In this document: in pieces, positions 1-11,370 of the stretch
Position numbering within the stretch: the first letter of the stretch is position 1
How the letters are laid out: every line of letters starts with the position of its first letter
NCBI RefSeq assembly: GCF_910592395.1
Contig: NC_088312.1
Location: forward strand, 6,760,001 to 6,820,000
Direction of reading: 5' to 3'
DNA from: Lineus longissimus
Taxonomy: Eukaryota > Nemertea > Pilidiophora > Heteronemertea > Lineidae
DNA length: 60,000 nt
Translations under genes and position numbers: made by a program
Notes under the pieces: generated by a model
Seen by the model: only the letters and a program-made list of their open reading frames with translations
Told to the model about the DNA's origin: nothing
The model's database searches: none

Positions 1-29
1 AAGGCAGTCTTCCTTTTATGCCGCTGTAT

Positions 30-280
30 TTGTCAAGGGACAACTTGCGCATGGGATTCAGGTGGTCAAGGGGATAATACCCCTACTCGCCGCCCATGCG
101 ACGCCGCGTGTAGCTTCACATGGAAGCTGATAATTGATCATCGCTAGTTTTGCGAGACAGTTTTGGACATAGCTTGCAACTTGGTTCCCTGTGCACTGTT
201 TATTGCAATTAGATTTTTTTTCAATGATTCTGGTCCTAGGAGTCACGGGGCTGGAAGCCATTTCTTGATAATCTGTGTCA
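30..280 (+). repeat. Dispersed repeat, copy A
   Basis: This block resembles 11125-11370 in the same orientation. Shared words in the same order include GACAACTTG, a GTGGGATT/ATGGGATT block, TTTTCAATGAT, GTCACGG and a final CAAGTTATTTC/AAGCCATTTC block. It is diverged, with indels, so it looks like an old interspersed repeat. No protein motif is visible. The left edge may lie outside the window. Confidence 0.5.
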
Positions 281-703
281 CAATTAATTATTGTCAGCAG
301 CAAAGATATGTACGCTGCTCTTTGAGATAATCACCGAGTATGAAAAACTCTTATTTGATAATACTTTAGCTGCTCCGTGCTGTAATCACTCCTGATCGTT
401 TCTTTTTAACGTTTGATGCCTTGTATGATTGCTTTGAGAAGAAATGCCAAAGTGTACCGTGTGTTTACCGTGCTTGATTTAAAGGGAGTCTGCAGGCATT
501 AGCCAGGTTGGTCGGATTGAATTACACAGATTTTCCGATAGGTGTCTCTCTTATCTTACATAGAAACTAGTCACGCTTGTGCAAGAATACGCTCATCGCT
601 GGATCAAACCTGATCTATAGTCCCTTAACTGCATAGATAAAAGATATTTAGTCATCTGAAGACCATCAATTTGTTTCCCTACTTCCTTCCCATAGGCAGT
701 CAT

Positions 704-937
704 AATTGCTTCTCTGGATCAGGGAGTTCCTCGGGCGATTGTTGTCTTTTTCACGACCACTTTGATTGGTTCGGTACATGTATGGCGTGGGTGGGTACAG
801 GGCCCTGATGGAGGCTGCCTGACAGTCTATTGCATCTCTGGATCACGGAGATCCTCGGGCGACTGTTGTCTTTTTTACCGCTTGAATTGGTTAGGTACAT
901 GTATGGCGTGGGTGGATACAGGGCCCTGAATGAGGCT
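704..937 (+). repeat. Two-copy tandem duplication, about 120-bp unit
   Basis: Copy 1 (about 704-817) and copy 2 (about 829-937) share TCTCTGGATCA, CCTCGGGCGA, TGTTGTCTTTTT, GGTACATGTATGGCGTGGGT and ACAGGGCCCTGA in the same order. They differ by scattered substitutions and a small deletion. No coding content is seen. Confidence 0.75.
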
Positions 938-1277
938 GTTTGCTTCGTTAAAGCAGTCGCATCTGGTTTTTGAGCTGAATCTCAAAAACCTTTATTTCAA
1001 GAGTGCAGCTCTGGCGTTTCGATACATTTCAAAATGTTCACCGCCTGCAACTCCTTCCTCGCACAATCTTAATTGATATGACCATTTCGACAGCTGTTTG
1101 TTATTGTCTGTAGACGAGGCCCACCCTTGAGGCTTGAAGACGATCAACTTTCAATCGATACAGGAACTCAGGTACTTCCAACATTAACCGAGATTTTACT
1201 CTCTGTTGACTTCTGTGTTGACTCAGACAACAAACGCTACATTCACTTGCCGTGCAGCGGCCGTGGGATATTTGCAC

Positions 1278-1339
1278 CGGTAGTTGATAAAGCTTGGAAT
1301 CAGTGAAACCTTGGAACCAGTGATAAACCTTGGAATCAG
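1278..1339 (+). repeat. Inverted repeat, left copy
   Basis: This roughly 60-bp block containing GGTAGTTGATAAAG, GTGAAACCTTGGAA and GATAAACCTTGGAAT is matched in reverse complement at 2229-2287 with few mismatches. It is internally repetitive (AACCTTGGAA twice). The spacing of about 890 bp fits either a long foldback element or two independent insertions in opposite orientation. Confidence 0.65.
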
Positions 1340-1534
1340 TCCTAAAAATGCATAAAAACATGAAATAATGCCATTCGAACCTAACGTGGTTACGAATCAA
1401 CATTTGGAGCTTATTCTTACATGATCAGATCGGAATTTTATGGTAATTTAGGAATCTGTCGCATATCCGATTCAATAGTCTGTATTTTAGAACAACCCAG
1501 TTGTACCTCGCCTCCAGTGTACAGTACTGATCTC

Positions 1535-1600
1535 CCAAATATGGGAAGACACGCCCACCACACACCCATAATATGAACCAATAGCGCTCCGCTTATAAAT
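1535..1600 (+). promoter_or_regulatory. Candidate core promoter with CArG, CACCC, CCAAT and TATA boxes
   Basis: A perfect CArG box (CCAAATATGG, 1535-1544) is followed by GC/CACCC-type boxes (CGCCCACCACACACCC), a CCAAT box near 1578 and TATAAATA near 1592, all in one orientation and in typical order. This is the usual arrangement of SRF-driven, often muscle-type, promoters. A start site would fall near 1620-1625. No open frame I can assign follows closely, so the target gene is unknown and could begin with a non-coding exon. Confidence 0.45.
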
Positions 1601-2228
1601 ACGCCACCACCACGCGGGGCCTATTTGAACTACGGATCGGTCTGTTCATACAGGGTGATACAGAGAAAATTGGGGGCCTGTCATGCATTATGCATGGATA
1701 AGGTTGACGACTATGTCTAGGCCTAATTGTCTATGATTGACTGATATTTTATAACAAACGATGAATAAAAGAAGCCTAGTCATGTATGTTTATTACCGAA
1801 GTTTGCGGATGAAAATTTCCTTCGCCGTGAGCGATTTCTTACATCTTCCAGTACGCATCGAGGGATGCAGAGATCTTTGTGACGTCACCAGTTCTAAGCG
1901 GTTTTTTTATTCACGTGTGTGTTTGTCCTATGATCTCGTGCATCTAGTACCGAGCATAATACTTTATCGTCTATGGAATACAAAACAATCATAAAAACTA
2001 ATTTTTGCTTCCATTGAAGAGAAATAAAATATTTTAACGACCACAGCGCATTGCCAATTGATGACGTCATCCTCCACATTAAAAATGTTGGCTTCTGAAC
2101 TAACTGGCAAATTGCTATCAATAAAGTCAGCTGGGACGAGACTGTCAGTTGGGAGGGTATAAATCGTGGAAGGAACGCACCCGATTTCCCGCGCTATTTG
2201 CACAGTGATTCCATGGTTTACATTGAAT

Positions 2229-2287
2229 ATTCCAAGGTTTATCAGTGTTTCCAAGGTTTCACTAATTCCATACTTTATCAACTACCA
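2229..2287 (-). repeat. Inverted repeat, right copy
   Basis: Reverse complement of the block at 1278-1339, with TTCCAAGGTTTATCA, TTTCCAAGGTTTCACT and CTTTATCAACTACC. See the left copy. Confidence 0.65.
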
Positions 2288-3070
2288 TTTGCACCTGCTT
2301 GTAGACGGACTTGTTGATTTGCTACAAAACTTCGTGCTCGCTTTTAGTGGAATACACAGAGAACATTGGACTTGAATGGTAAATAGAGTCTGACATCGGA
2401 ACTACGTTGGAATTATGGGAACAGGGAGCTCTATCAGCAAATTACAGCACCTTTAAGGACAAGAATAGAAGTGTCGAGTCTAAGAGGCGTATTCGGGGAG
2501 AATCATTCGGGCTCAATATACCTAGAAGTCTAAGACGGATCGTCTTGAATGATTCTACATAACACGACAATTGGAGGCCCACCAGCTTCTCTTGCTGGCT
2601 ACCTCGAACAGCTGCTAGCAGCGAGTAGCATTTGCGAGAACAAATGCGAAGAATGAAACCGTAGATCAAACATTCTGAGAAATAGTGTGCCCATTCTTAT
2701 TAACTGCTCATATACGATTACCAACTTTCTTAATGGTTGTTTGTTCGCGAACACAACCAGAAACATATTGGACTGCAATGGGAAACATTAGAACTCGATG
2801 AGAAAACACCGTCATTCATACATACTGCACGAACGAGAGTGAATCAACAGTTGCCGTGGTTACAGCCCGCTCTTGAACCGAGCCAGCGGAATAAGCCAAG
2901 CCCTGGAACTGGGTTTGTTGATCGCCACGTCTCTTCGCTCCCGTTGCCAAGGATGCAAAGGGGTTCGACCTTGACCTTGTGAGCTAGCGAGATCACGCAC
3001 ACCGAGGGGAGCTAGCTCGGGAGACAGAAAACATATTGGAGGGTATTCGCCGCGACTTTCTTCTCGAAGG

Positions 3071-3095
3071 ATGGCAGGAATTGACCTCTACAACC
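3071..3095 (+). CDS. Possible first coding exon (orphan)
   Basis: ATG at 3071 has a good context (GAAGG before, G after) and is followed after 25 bases by a near-perfect donor (GTAAGTAT at 3096). It would encode MAGIDLYN plus one base. Joining it to the exon-like block at 4406-4470 keeps an open frame. I do not recognise the peptide and find no certain third exon, so these may be the start of a gene, leader exons of the acyltransferase downstream, or chance. Confidence 0.25.
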
Positions 3096-4405
3096 GTAAG
3101 TATGACTCCAATTGTCATTTGCACTATCAGTCATTTTTGCTTGTAGGTTAATTATCCATATCTACAGGTAGACGTTTTTGCAAAAATCTTTCGGCCTACG
3201 TTTATCAACTCTTTACAACATGTGCCGATTCTAGCATCGCCAAGGACTTAAGAGAAGTCGGGAACTATACAGCCAATGAAATAGGTCCGCATCTCTAGTC
3301 AAGACCAATTTACACAAGGTTTAAAATCTATATTGATGTGTCATTAAGAGTGATAATTTGATATTGATCAGAACTCGACAGGTTTTTAAGTTATTCTATA
3401 CCATGTTCGTGTGTTTTGTATGACAGCCTGTAGAATTCTCAGAGGAGTGCATTCGGTAGATACCAGTCCTATTAAGGCCTATTACCTGGCATGGCTTGTC
3501 CGGCCAGGAGTCAGATTCCGCGCCTGTCGGTCCTACATTGATAAAGTGATTCCGTCCCTTCTTCTGTGGATATTATATATCTAGTTCTGCCATTTACTTC
3601 AATACCCACCTTGCTTGCCTTTAATCAGAGGTTTAGGTAGTCTGCTCTGAACCCTGTTTAGCAATTAGAAAAGTGAGAGATTGACTCTAATACCATTTTG
3701 ATTTATATATAGGCCTGTACGTGACGGACCTATGTTTCATACCGCGTTATAGAAGATCGTGATGATACAATTTTGATGAATAAGTAATGCCATTATGATG
3801 AATAATTAATCAACTGGAAGAAGTCGTGATGGTATTGGAAAAAGAACTGGCGGTATTGTTGCTGCCTTTCCGTTCTCTATGGTTACGCCTAGCATTATGA
3901 ATCGGTAAGCAAGTGTCTGGCATCGCTTCTTCTATCATCTATTCTTGGATAGTGATACACACCACAGATGACTAATCTGTTAATGCAACTTTTCAGAAAA
4001 TGCTCTACTTAAAGTTGGTCAGAGGTTTACAACTGATTCTTTTGCAGATCTTCTGTATGAATAAGTAATCATATTTCATGCAGAACTGAAGAACTTCCTT
4101 CCTGAAAGATCTTATTTTGATCGCACCGTCATCAGGGTGACCTTATTGTACAATAGCCACTTGGTGATATTCCATATTGTAACTGCAATAATGGATGTAC
4201 ACGTATAATTGCACTTCGACCAATATACATCGTAGTAAATACTTCTCCGACTGGGGACGAAGAGCCATTAGCAAGTAAGTAAATGCTTGAAGGTTTAAAC
4301 TTAAAACATTACTCTGCCATTCTGTGCCTTACAGAAGCAAGATGATTGAATTTACTCGTCACTATTCATATTGATATCGCCTTATTTTTTATCTTCTTGC
4401 CTTAG

Positions 4406-4470
4406 CACCAGGAGAGTATCGCCTGTCGCAGGTGCTCTGGTCCTCTCCGCGGGCCTTTCTAGCACCTCAA
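4406..4470 (+). CDS. Possible internal exon (orphan)
   Basis: This 65-base block is bordered by a strong pyrimidine-rich acceptor (TTTTTTATCTTCTTGCCTTAG) and a strong donor (GTAAGTCT). After the exon at 3071-3095 (phase 1) it reads PPGEYRLSQVLWSSPRAFL and ends in phase 0. No next exon with matching phase and a family signature was found before 14.7 kb. Splicing to the acceptor ending at 14471 would give a stop after four codons. Function is unknown. Confidence 0.22.
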
Positions 4471-6063
4471 GTAAGTCTTAATATGACTTATCCCATCAGC
4501 AGTTTCGTCTCTGTCTTCCAACCTCGTTGGCCCCGGAGTAAAATTCTGCTTCCTTGGTCCCATGCAATGTCTCTATCTAGTCTCTGCTTTGGCCAAAATG
4601 GTGATTGCTTCGCCTGCATTCAGCCTTCAATGCTTTATGGGAGATGAGTGCGACTCCTTTTTTCAAGTACCTTTTGCTAGAACATCAAAACATCAGTAAA
4701 CTATCGCGGCAGATAGGTCTACTCATAAGTAACGAAGTGGTGCCCCTCGCCGCAAGATAATAATGTAATTAACATAATATAACCATAAAACAAAGAAATC
4801 TATGAGACATATGCAATTTTCCAAGAAATACCAGAATTGCTTATCTGTAGTCATGCCACTTAGTAAGCAGCGCTAGCACCATGCCCATTCACGTGAAGAG
4901 ACCCCATCCGTAATGCTCGTAAGAAAACCCATTTTTACCTTCTTTAATATGTCATAACGACCTGTATGACTATCATGAGATTGGAGGGATGATTCTTATG
5001 CGGCTTAAGGAGGCAGTTTGTCAAAAGAAGATTTTTTCAAACGAGAGAGTTTGCCGTTGTGCATTAAATGATTGCAGAAAAAAACCGATGCGCATTGCAG
5101 CTCGTTGAAAGGAACAGCGTTTCCTTTATGATTGTATCTTTTCTTGGTAAGTGGTGCAGTCAACGTCGTTCGTTGAAAATTTGAAATCTGTAATTGAATT
5201 TGAAAATTTCCAATTGCGTTTAAACGTACTGAATGTAAATTTCAACATTGCCGTCGTGGAGACAGATACACAAATACTGTATTTACAAATTCAGCAAATG
5301 CGTATGCATTATTACTGGGGCACTATAATACGGCATTGTTTTTACATGTAACTACGAGTCTATTTCCCTGCACCATCAGCACCCTATTTTACATTTACAA
5401 ATATTTTTTTCACTTGTTTTTTTTCTGCTCAAAATGAAGAAACATCTTCAGCCCCCCAAAAATTTTGGCTTTGAAAATTTTTCAGAATCAGAAGGATGAA
5501 AAAATTTCTGAGAAAATGAGAGTACAAATTATGTTGAATTCCATCCAGAGAAGAACTCGAGGAGAACTCGTCAAAGTCGGAGTGTACGGCATCATCAGAA
5601 ATTCACCAAATTTTTGTTTAGAAATCATTCGAAAACAAACATCTCTTTCTGGCGGGCATCTCTGGATGCGTATGCTGATCACAGCAACATGTGACATATC
5701 AGCCTACGGTTTCAGGATGCACTACCTTCCTGCTGCTTATGCCAAGTTAGTTGCAAATCGATAAATCAATCCTGAAAAAGCAATATTGCATCTGTTTATT
5801 TGCCTATTTACGAACTGTTATGTACAGAAGCAGGTTCATAAGCTTAGTGCAGATAAAATATGCAAATCCTATTTCATCAAGATGAGATTTTCGTGTCAAT
5901 TCGTATTCAAAGCACGGGTAGATTGACTTGTGCCGCAAACTTTTTTTGCTTTTCCATTTAGATTGAAAGTTCTTCCGTTTTCTAGCAGAGACCATGGTCT
6001 CTTAAGTCATTACAAAGAATACCACACCTTGTCAAACACACTGGTCCTTTGTACACTCTGTGG

Positions 6064-6162
6064 CATCCTGATGAAATCAGGGGTTAATGTTCGCTTCTCC
6101 GGCCTTGCACACGAACAGAGACGGCGGAGAAGCGAACATCAACCCTTGATTTCCTCAGGATG
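6064..6162. repeat. Short foldback (hairpin) element
   Basis: Left arm 6064-6102 and right arm 6122-6162 are reverse complements with about four mismatches. Both carry the AATGTTCGCTTCTCCG word (slightly changed on one side) and a CATCCTGATGAAATCA-type end, with a loop of about 20 bases. It looks like a small inverted-repeat transposable element remnant. No coding potential. Confidence 0.7.
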
Positions 6163-7791
6163 ACTAGGATGACAGAATGTAAGCTTACTGTACGAATTTC
6201 ACTTCATGCCAATGCGACGGTTACATTGGAAAAGGTCCACCTTACAAACTACATGTACGACATCTAACACCAATTTGCTGATTGCTGTGCAAAATCAATT
6301 TTGCAATGGACGGAGCCTGTTCAATTCGTTAACTCTCCATTTTCAACACATGTTAGCTGGTGTTGCGTTTTTTTCTTGTCAATCGATAATGAAGTGAAAT
6401 GAAAATGCGAGCATGGGTTGTCATTCAATATCCTGGGGCCGGTTATTGAAATGTTGGTTTGTATTGAGAATGCATATTTCTTGCCAGCTTTGAATATAAA
6501 TTTTTTTAAGTCTTGCCTGCCATCACTCACATGGGGTCTAGTTGGTTTATTGGAGAAGGCCTATGGTTGGGAGCATACATGTTCCTACTAACCGCCATTT
6601 GATGCACACCCCTAATGATGTCGAAGTAATGCCCAGAAGTAACGTTAAATTTCTGAATGAGCTGATAGCATGCACGCTGCTCCAGACATTGTCGCCTCTA
6701 GTATCACACCAATTTATTGACAGTAGCCACTGCAGTAGTTGCCATCCAAACAAATTAACACTTTTAGGCACGATTGATGAGATTACGCTTCTGCCAGGCG
6801 AGATTCAATAATCCAGCTCAGAGAAAAAATCCGCCAATAGCAGTAAGAGAACTAGAAAGAAAAAAGAGGAGCTCAGGCAGAATGAATATTTGTCGATGCC
6901 ATTATCACTAACACAGGTGGGTTTATTTCCACCACAGGACTAATCCGATAGATATCTATGACTGCATTAGCTCCGCAGTCTCGAGTCTGGTTTCACCGTT
7001 TCGATCGCCGAGACTTCACCACGCCCGCCATAACTTGCCCCGTCTCAACACAAGGCTGTAAACAGTTGGTGCAATAGGAACTGTCAAATTAGATGTGCTA
7101 CACTTATACATCCGTCTTTTACTTATAAATTTTAAGAGTGTACTGAATTGAAGAAACAAGGTTATCTTAGATTTTGTAACTAAGTTTGAAAGCAGTCTCT
7201 TTGCTGTTTTCACATTCATCGCACGACTGGGAAGGATTCGTTGCTAAAGCGAATGAATTTTTCTCTTATTCCTAAGGCTTCAGAGACTAATGCAATTTGC
7301 GAGAAAAAACCCCGAATGTAATTGGATTTTTTTTCAGCGCAGTTCTGGATTATTAATGTTACCATTTCCCCTGTATTGGCGGTGACATTACAAAGTTGCA
7401 GTTTTTTCGCAACATCAAAGGTAAGGTAACTAATAATTTAGTTTTTCATTTACATATACACTACCAGAACTATTAGAAGGCTATACGAACTCGACACTAT
7501 TGTAAATGTGCCAGTCCACTATGCTTCGCTTTCATATCTCGTGTCCTGTGAGTGGGAATGCGTTGAATGGCCTAAAAGCAAATTGACGTTGCCTTTTATT
7601 TAAAACGGATGCTGTTGACAGTTCATCGTGCTGGATTGATTTACTTCTCACTGCTTGTTCATTATGCAGACCAAGCTTTTATGGGAACATAAATACATAT
7701 ATACATACATGTAGGTACCAACGAAGACGATTTAGGCTTGTTATGATATTAACATCGTCCAAAACATACCACAGTGTCGACATAGAGGGGA

Positions 7792-7860
7792 ACATCACAT
7801 TTTAACATCTGACTAGGCCAGAAAGGTCATCACATTTTACCATCTGACTGGGTCCGAGGT
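7792..7860 (+). repeat. Two-copy 35-bp tandem repeat
   Basis: The words CATCACATTTTAACATCTGA and CATCACATTTTACCATCTGA follow each other, each ending in an AGGT-type block. It is short and non-coding, and a (TGTACA)n-like stretch follows near 7896-7915. Confidence 0.55.
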
Positions 7861-10800
7861 CATGAAATGTTCAGAAAATGTGTAAAATTTACGTGTGTAC
7901 ATGTACATGTACGTGTATTTAGTTTATGACCACCTGACTATTATTTTGATGACGTTTAACCTTTCTAGACGCTAGCGGACGCTGGTTGATTATAGTGTAC
8001 GCTGTAGTGCAGTCTAAGAGCCGAGTTCATAAACGTTTGAAGTCTGTTTCATCCACAATATCAATCAAGTCACCCTGGCAACGTTCATTAGAACATATTC
8101 TGCTATAATTTGATTTATAGTTACGTAATGTCTTCCCCAATGTCATAAAACATTTAGCTAATCTCACATAAGCTTGATATAATCATGCCTAGACTGGTAC
8201 CTAATCATGTATGCTCCATAAATCTACCAGAATACGTATATCTGAATCCAGACAAGGGTCGTTACCAGTCTCTATACCACAGTTTATTGACTTGTGCTAA
8301 TCAAGTGGCAGTGGTCTTGGTAGTTAACGGACTGGTTCTTAAATATCGAGAGTAATTTCGACACAAATGCTATAAGCTTATGTTCCAAAAAGCTGTGATA
8401 TTTGAGAACAAAAGGGACCTATATCCATACAAGTGCCAGTGAGAGTTTTGTCTGGGTTTAGTTTGTTCATTAATTGGATAAGAGGAGAGCCGGCGGCGGC
8501 TCTCTCTTTATCTTCGGGAAACCTTGGGGGCCCAATCTTTGGACAAGTTATACGAATCTGCCCATGCCTCCATAAAGATCGGGAGAGTGGTGTGTTTTCA
8601 CTATTTAAGATTCGTTAACGTGTATCGTTCAAAGGGGATGTGATAAACCATTTATTACACAGCCTCAACTCACCATCCCACGCAATTTTTTTTTCCTATC
8701 ATAATAATTTTGATAAAGTATACACTTCACACATTTTGCATCTGCCGACCCACACATAAGACGTTTTTATAAGCAAAGATGCGATCCATTGTTCATTTTT
8801 TGATGGAATAGTTCATAAATAACTAATAATAGGTGTAGTACTCACATTGAAAATTGCCTTTAGTATTTTATTAACAATTCATGAAAATCATAAACAAAAT
8901 GAAAAGAACAATAAAAAGTATATACATAAATAACCACCGTTACTGCTTTGTCCCTCAGGCAAAACGAAAAAGTTCATATTTGTAACAAGATGTTTAGACC
9001 TTAGGAACCACCACTAAATCAGTCTAATTTGTACCTTTGTTAAAAAATTGTCAGTGGAATTGGTGAATTGGAAAGAACATTTTCCTATCACCATTACGTA
9101 AATGTCACGCAAACAGTTTTAGCCGATGTCTCCAATACTGAACCTGTAGCCTCTGCCTGAGAGCTGAGCGAGGTCAATACATACATGTAGAGGGTCAAGA
9201 TAGATGTCTCCTCATCACATTATCTTATTCAAAACTGATTCATAAGTGAACAACTTATACACACGGGCTTGAAACTGAAGCGATTCTCTTACTATGCTTT
9301 CTGTCGGAAAGATTGCCATAATTCTATGAATTTCAAATTGAAGGTGATAAGCTTTCCTTTCGGATGAATGAATGTCCACGAATCGATCTGACGTGAAACC
9401 AAATCCGCAGAATGTCGTTGGCAATGATAAATAATTTAAAGCGGTCGTAAGCCTCTCGCTGGAGGATACTTTTCCCCATTACTGTCTGCTAAACCTGAAA
9501 CCCATATATACATATGTAATGGTTCGCGTCTTAAAGATGACATATGAATAGAGTGATATTCATAACATATCTGAATATGGCAGCACTTTCTGTCAGTGTT
9601 AGCATTCATGGTGAGCTATCGACCCAAGGCAGCGAGAGACAGTTCCGAGCAAATATTCCGTCTGGTTCTCGGAAATCCTGCGAAGCGATAGGCTGCCATA
9701 TCCATCTCCCAACTCTACCCATCGATGAAGTACATGGTACAAATCGGTATTGTCGGGCTTCGGATCTTATTGGTGGGTGGATCCAGTATCACGCTTCAGG
9801 TTTGGGTTCAGTAATATGTAGGCCAAATCAATAGCGATTTCTAAAAGTATCGGGGCGCAAAGAGGGGGTAATATTTTCACCAGTAGTTTTGCTACAAGTA
9901 AACATGGATTTATGATGCTGAGTTTTCATGCAACATCACACTTCTTTGGCATGTTTATATCGAGAAAAAAACACAAAGCGCTCGTAATCCGAGTTTATAT
10001 AGTCGTTCGTTAAATTTGAGAAATTCAAAATTGCCTGAATTGGTTCTTTAAACGATGTTTTAAGGTCTATATGCGGAAGACATTGCGGAAATATCGGAAA
10101 ATTTAGTTGTCTATAGTATTGCGTGTCGATAATTCATGGCAACATGATACAAAAAGTCACTATTTGTGGTAAAATGTTATTGAAACAATGATATCGAAAA
10201 ATGATAAGCACGCCGAATAAACAGTGCATACAATTAACGTACAGCGTATGATATTGTAATTAAATACATGTGTAATACCGTGGAAATTGTAATTATTGCA
10301 ATTACCATTCATGCCAATAAAAAATAAATTGATATATTATATATTGGGAAAAACAGAGGGCAAAAACCTATTTCGGGGTCAGAGCAATGGTTAATTGCAG
10401 CATGGATTGTTTCAGAAACAATGCTGCCCTATCGTTGGATTCATAATTAATATAATAAAAATTGTTCATATATTTTTGATGCTATCGAATCATTTCGTCA
10501 TTATAAATTGCTTAGATTCTTTATTTCGTTTGTTCAAATAGATTGGCATGTACGTTGTCTATGTGCGGATGTGTAGTTAGAATGGTTTTTCTTCTTCTCA
10601 CGGAGTGAACCCATTGGCTTCGGATAAAAACTGCCTTACATTTTTTCCCCATCTTGCCAGATCTGTACATCTTATTAAAACAAGACTGCAGGAGCCAAGC
10701 GAGTGCACTGATCGAATCAGTATGAGAAATCCTCGTCGGGAACTCGATCTGTAGAGTCATCTGATCCACGATATCGTATTGATACCAAAATAAATGGAGG

Positions 10801-11124
10801 CAAATGAAACAAGAATTCTATGATAAATAGCGAGGAGTCATCCAAACAATTGAGGATACCAAACATATTTCGCATGCCCGGTCTGTGCTAAAGGCAACAT
10901 TTGTTTCCGCCGAGGAAGGAGTTGAAAGTTCTAAATCTGCCCGGATATATATATATCGAGTTTATCTACAAGGGTAGATCGAGTTAATAGAGACTACTGG
11001 ACCTCCGACCATGGTAACCAAGTCACGTTTGTAATCACGACTTTCCCACTTTAGAGGACATCTCCACACAGTATATGAGAGTCGAGACTTTCTAAAGAGC
11101 TCGCCGACCAAGAGTGAAGTGTTA

Positions 11125-11370
11125 AAGCGACAACTTGGCCGTGGGATTTAGATGGCCACTGGCATGCGCCATGAGGTGATCACGCCCCGGCATGTCACTA
11201 AAATTGCCCGCCATACAATAAATTCATGATTTGCTCATGTTGTAAGGCGATTTTGAAGATGGCTTGCGAATTTCAGGCAGGTCTCTGTTTATGGCAGTTT
11301 AGTGATTTTTCAATGATCCTGTTTCGTGAAGTCACGGCCCAGCTGCAAGTTATTTCGTATGAAAAAACCC
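11125..11370 (+). repeat. Dispersed repeat, copy B
   Basis: Second copy of the element seen at about 30-280, same orientation, diverged and with indels. See copy A. Confidence 0.5.

Larger units (their letters stand above)
1..3070. other. Non-coding left flank with repeats and an orphan promoter
   Basis: I see no convincing gene here; the open frames are short, lack family motifs and overlap on both strands. The stretch holds a dispersed repeat (about 30-280), a two-copy tandem repeat (704-937), two inverted copies of one repeat (1278-1339 and 2229-2287) and a promoter-like cluster at 1535-1600, described separately. The part just before 3071 is somewhat more GC-rich and ends at a possible first exon. 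Confidence 0.6.

Noticed and set aside
5465-5764. 99-codon plus-strand open frame
   Set aside because: No recognisable domain, AT-rich, overlapped by an opposite-strand frame; no splice context found.
7339-7420. Acceptor/donor pair with one open phase
   Set aside because: No upstream exon with matching phase and no known product; probably chance.
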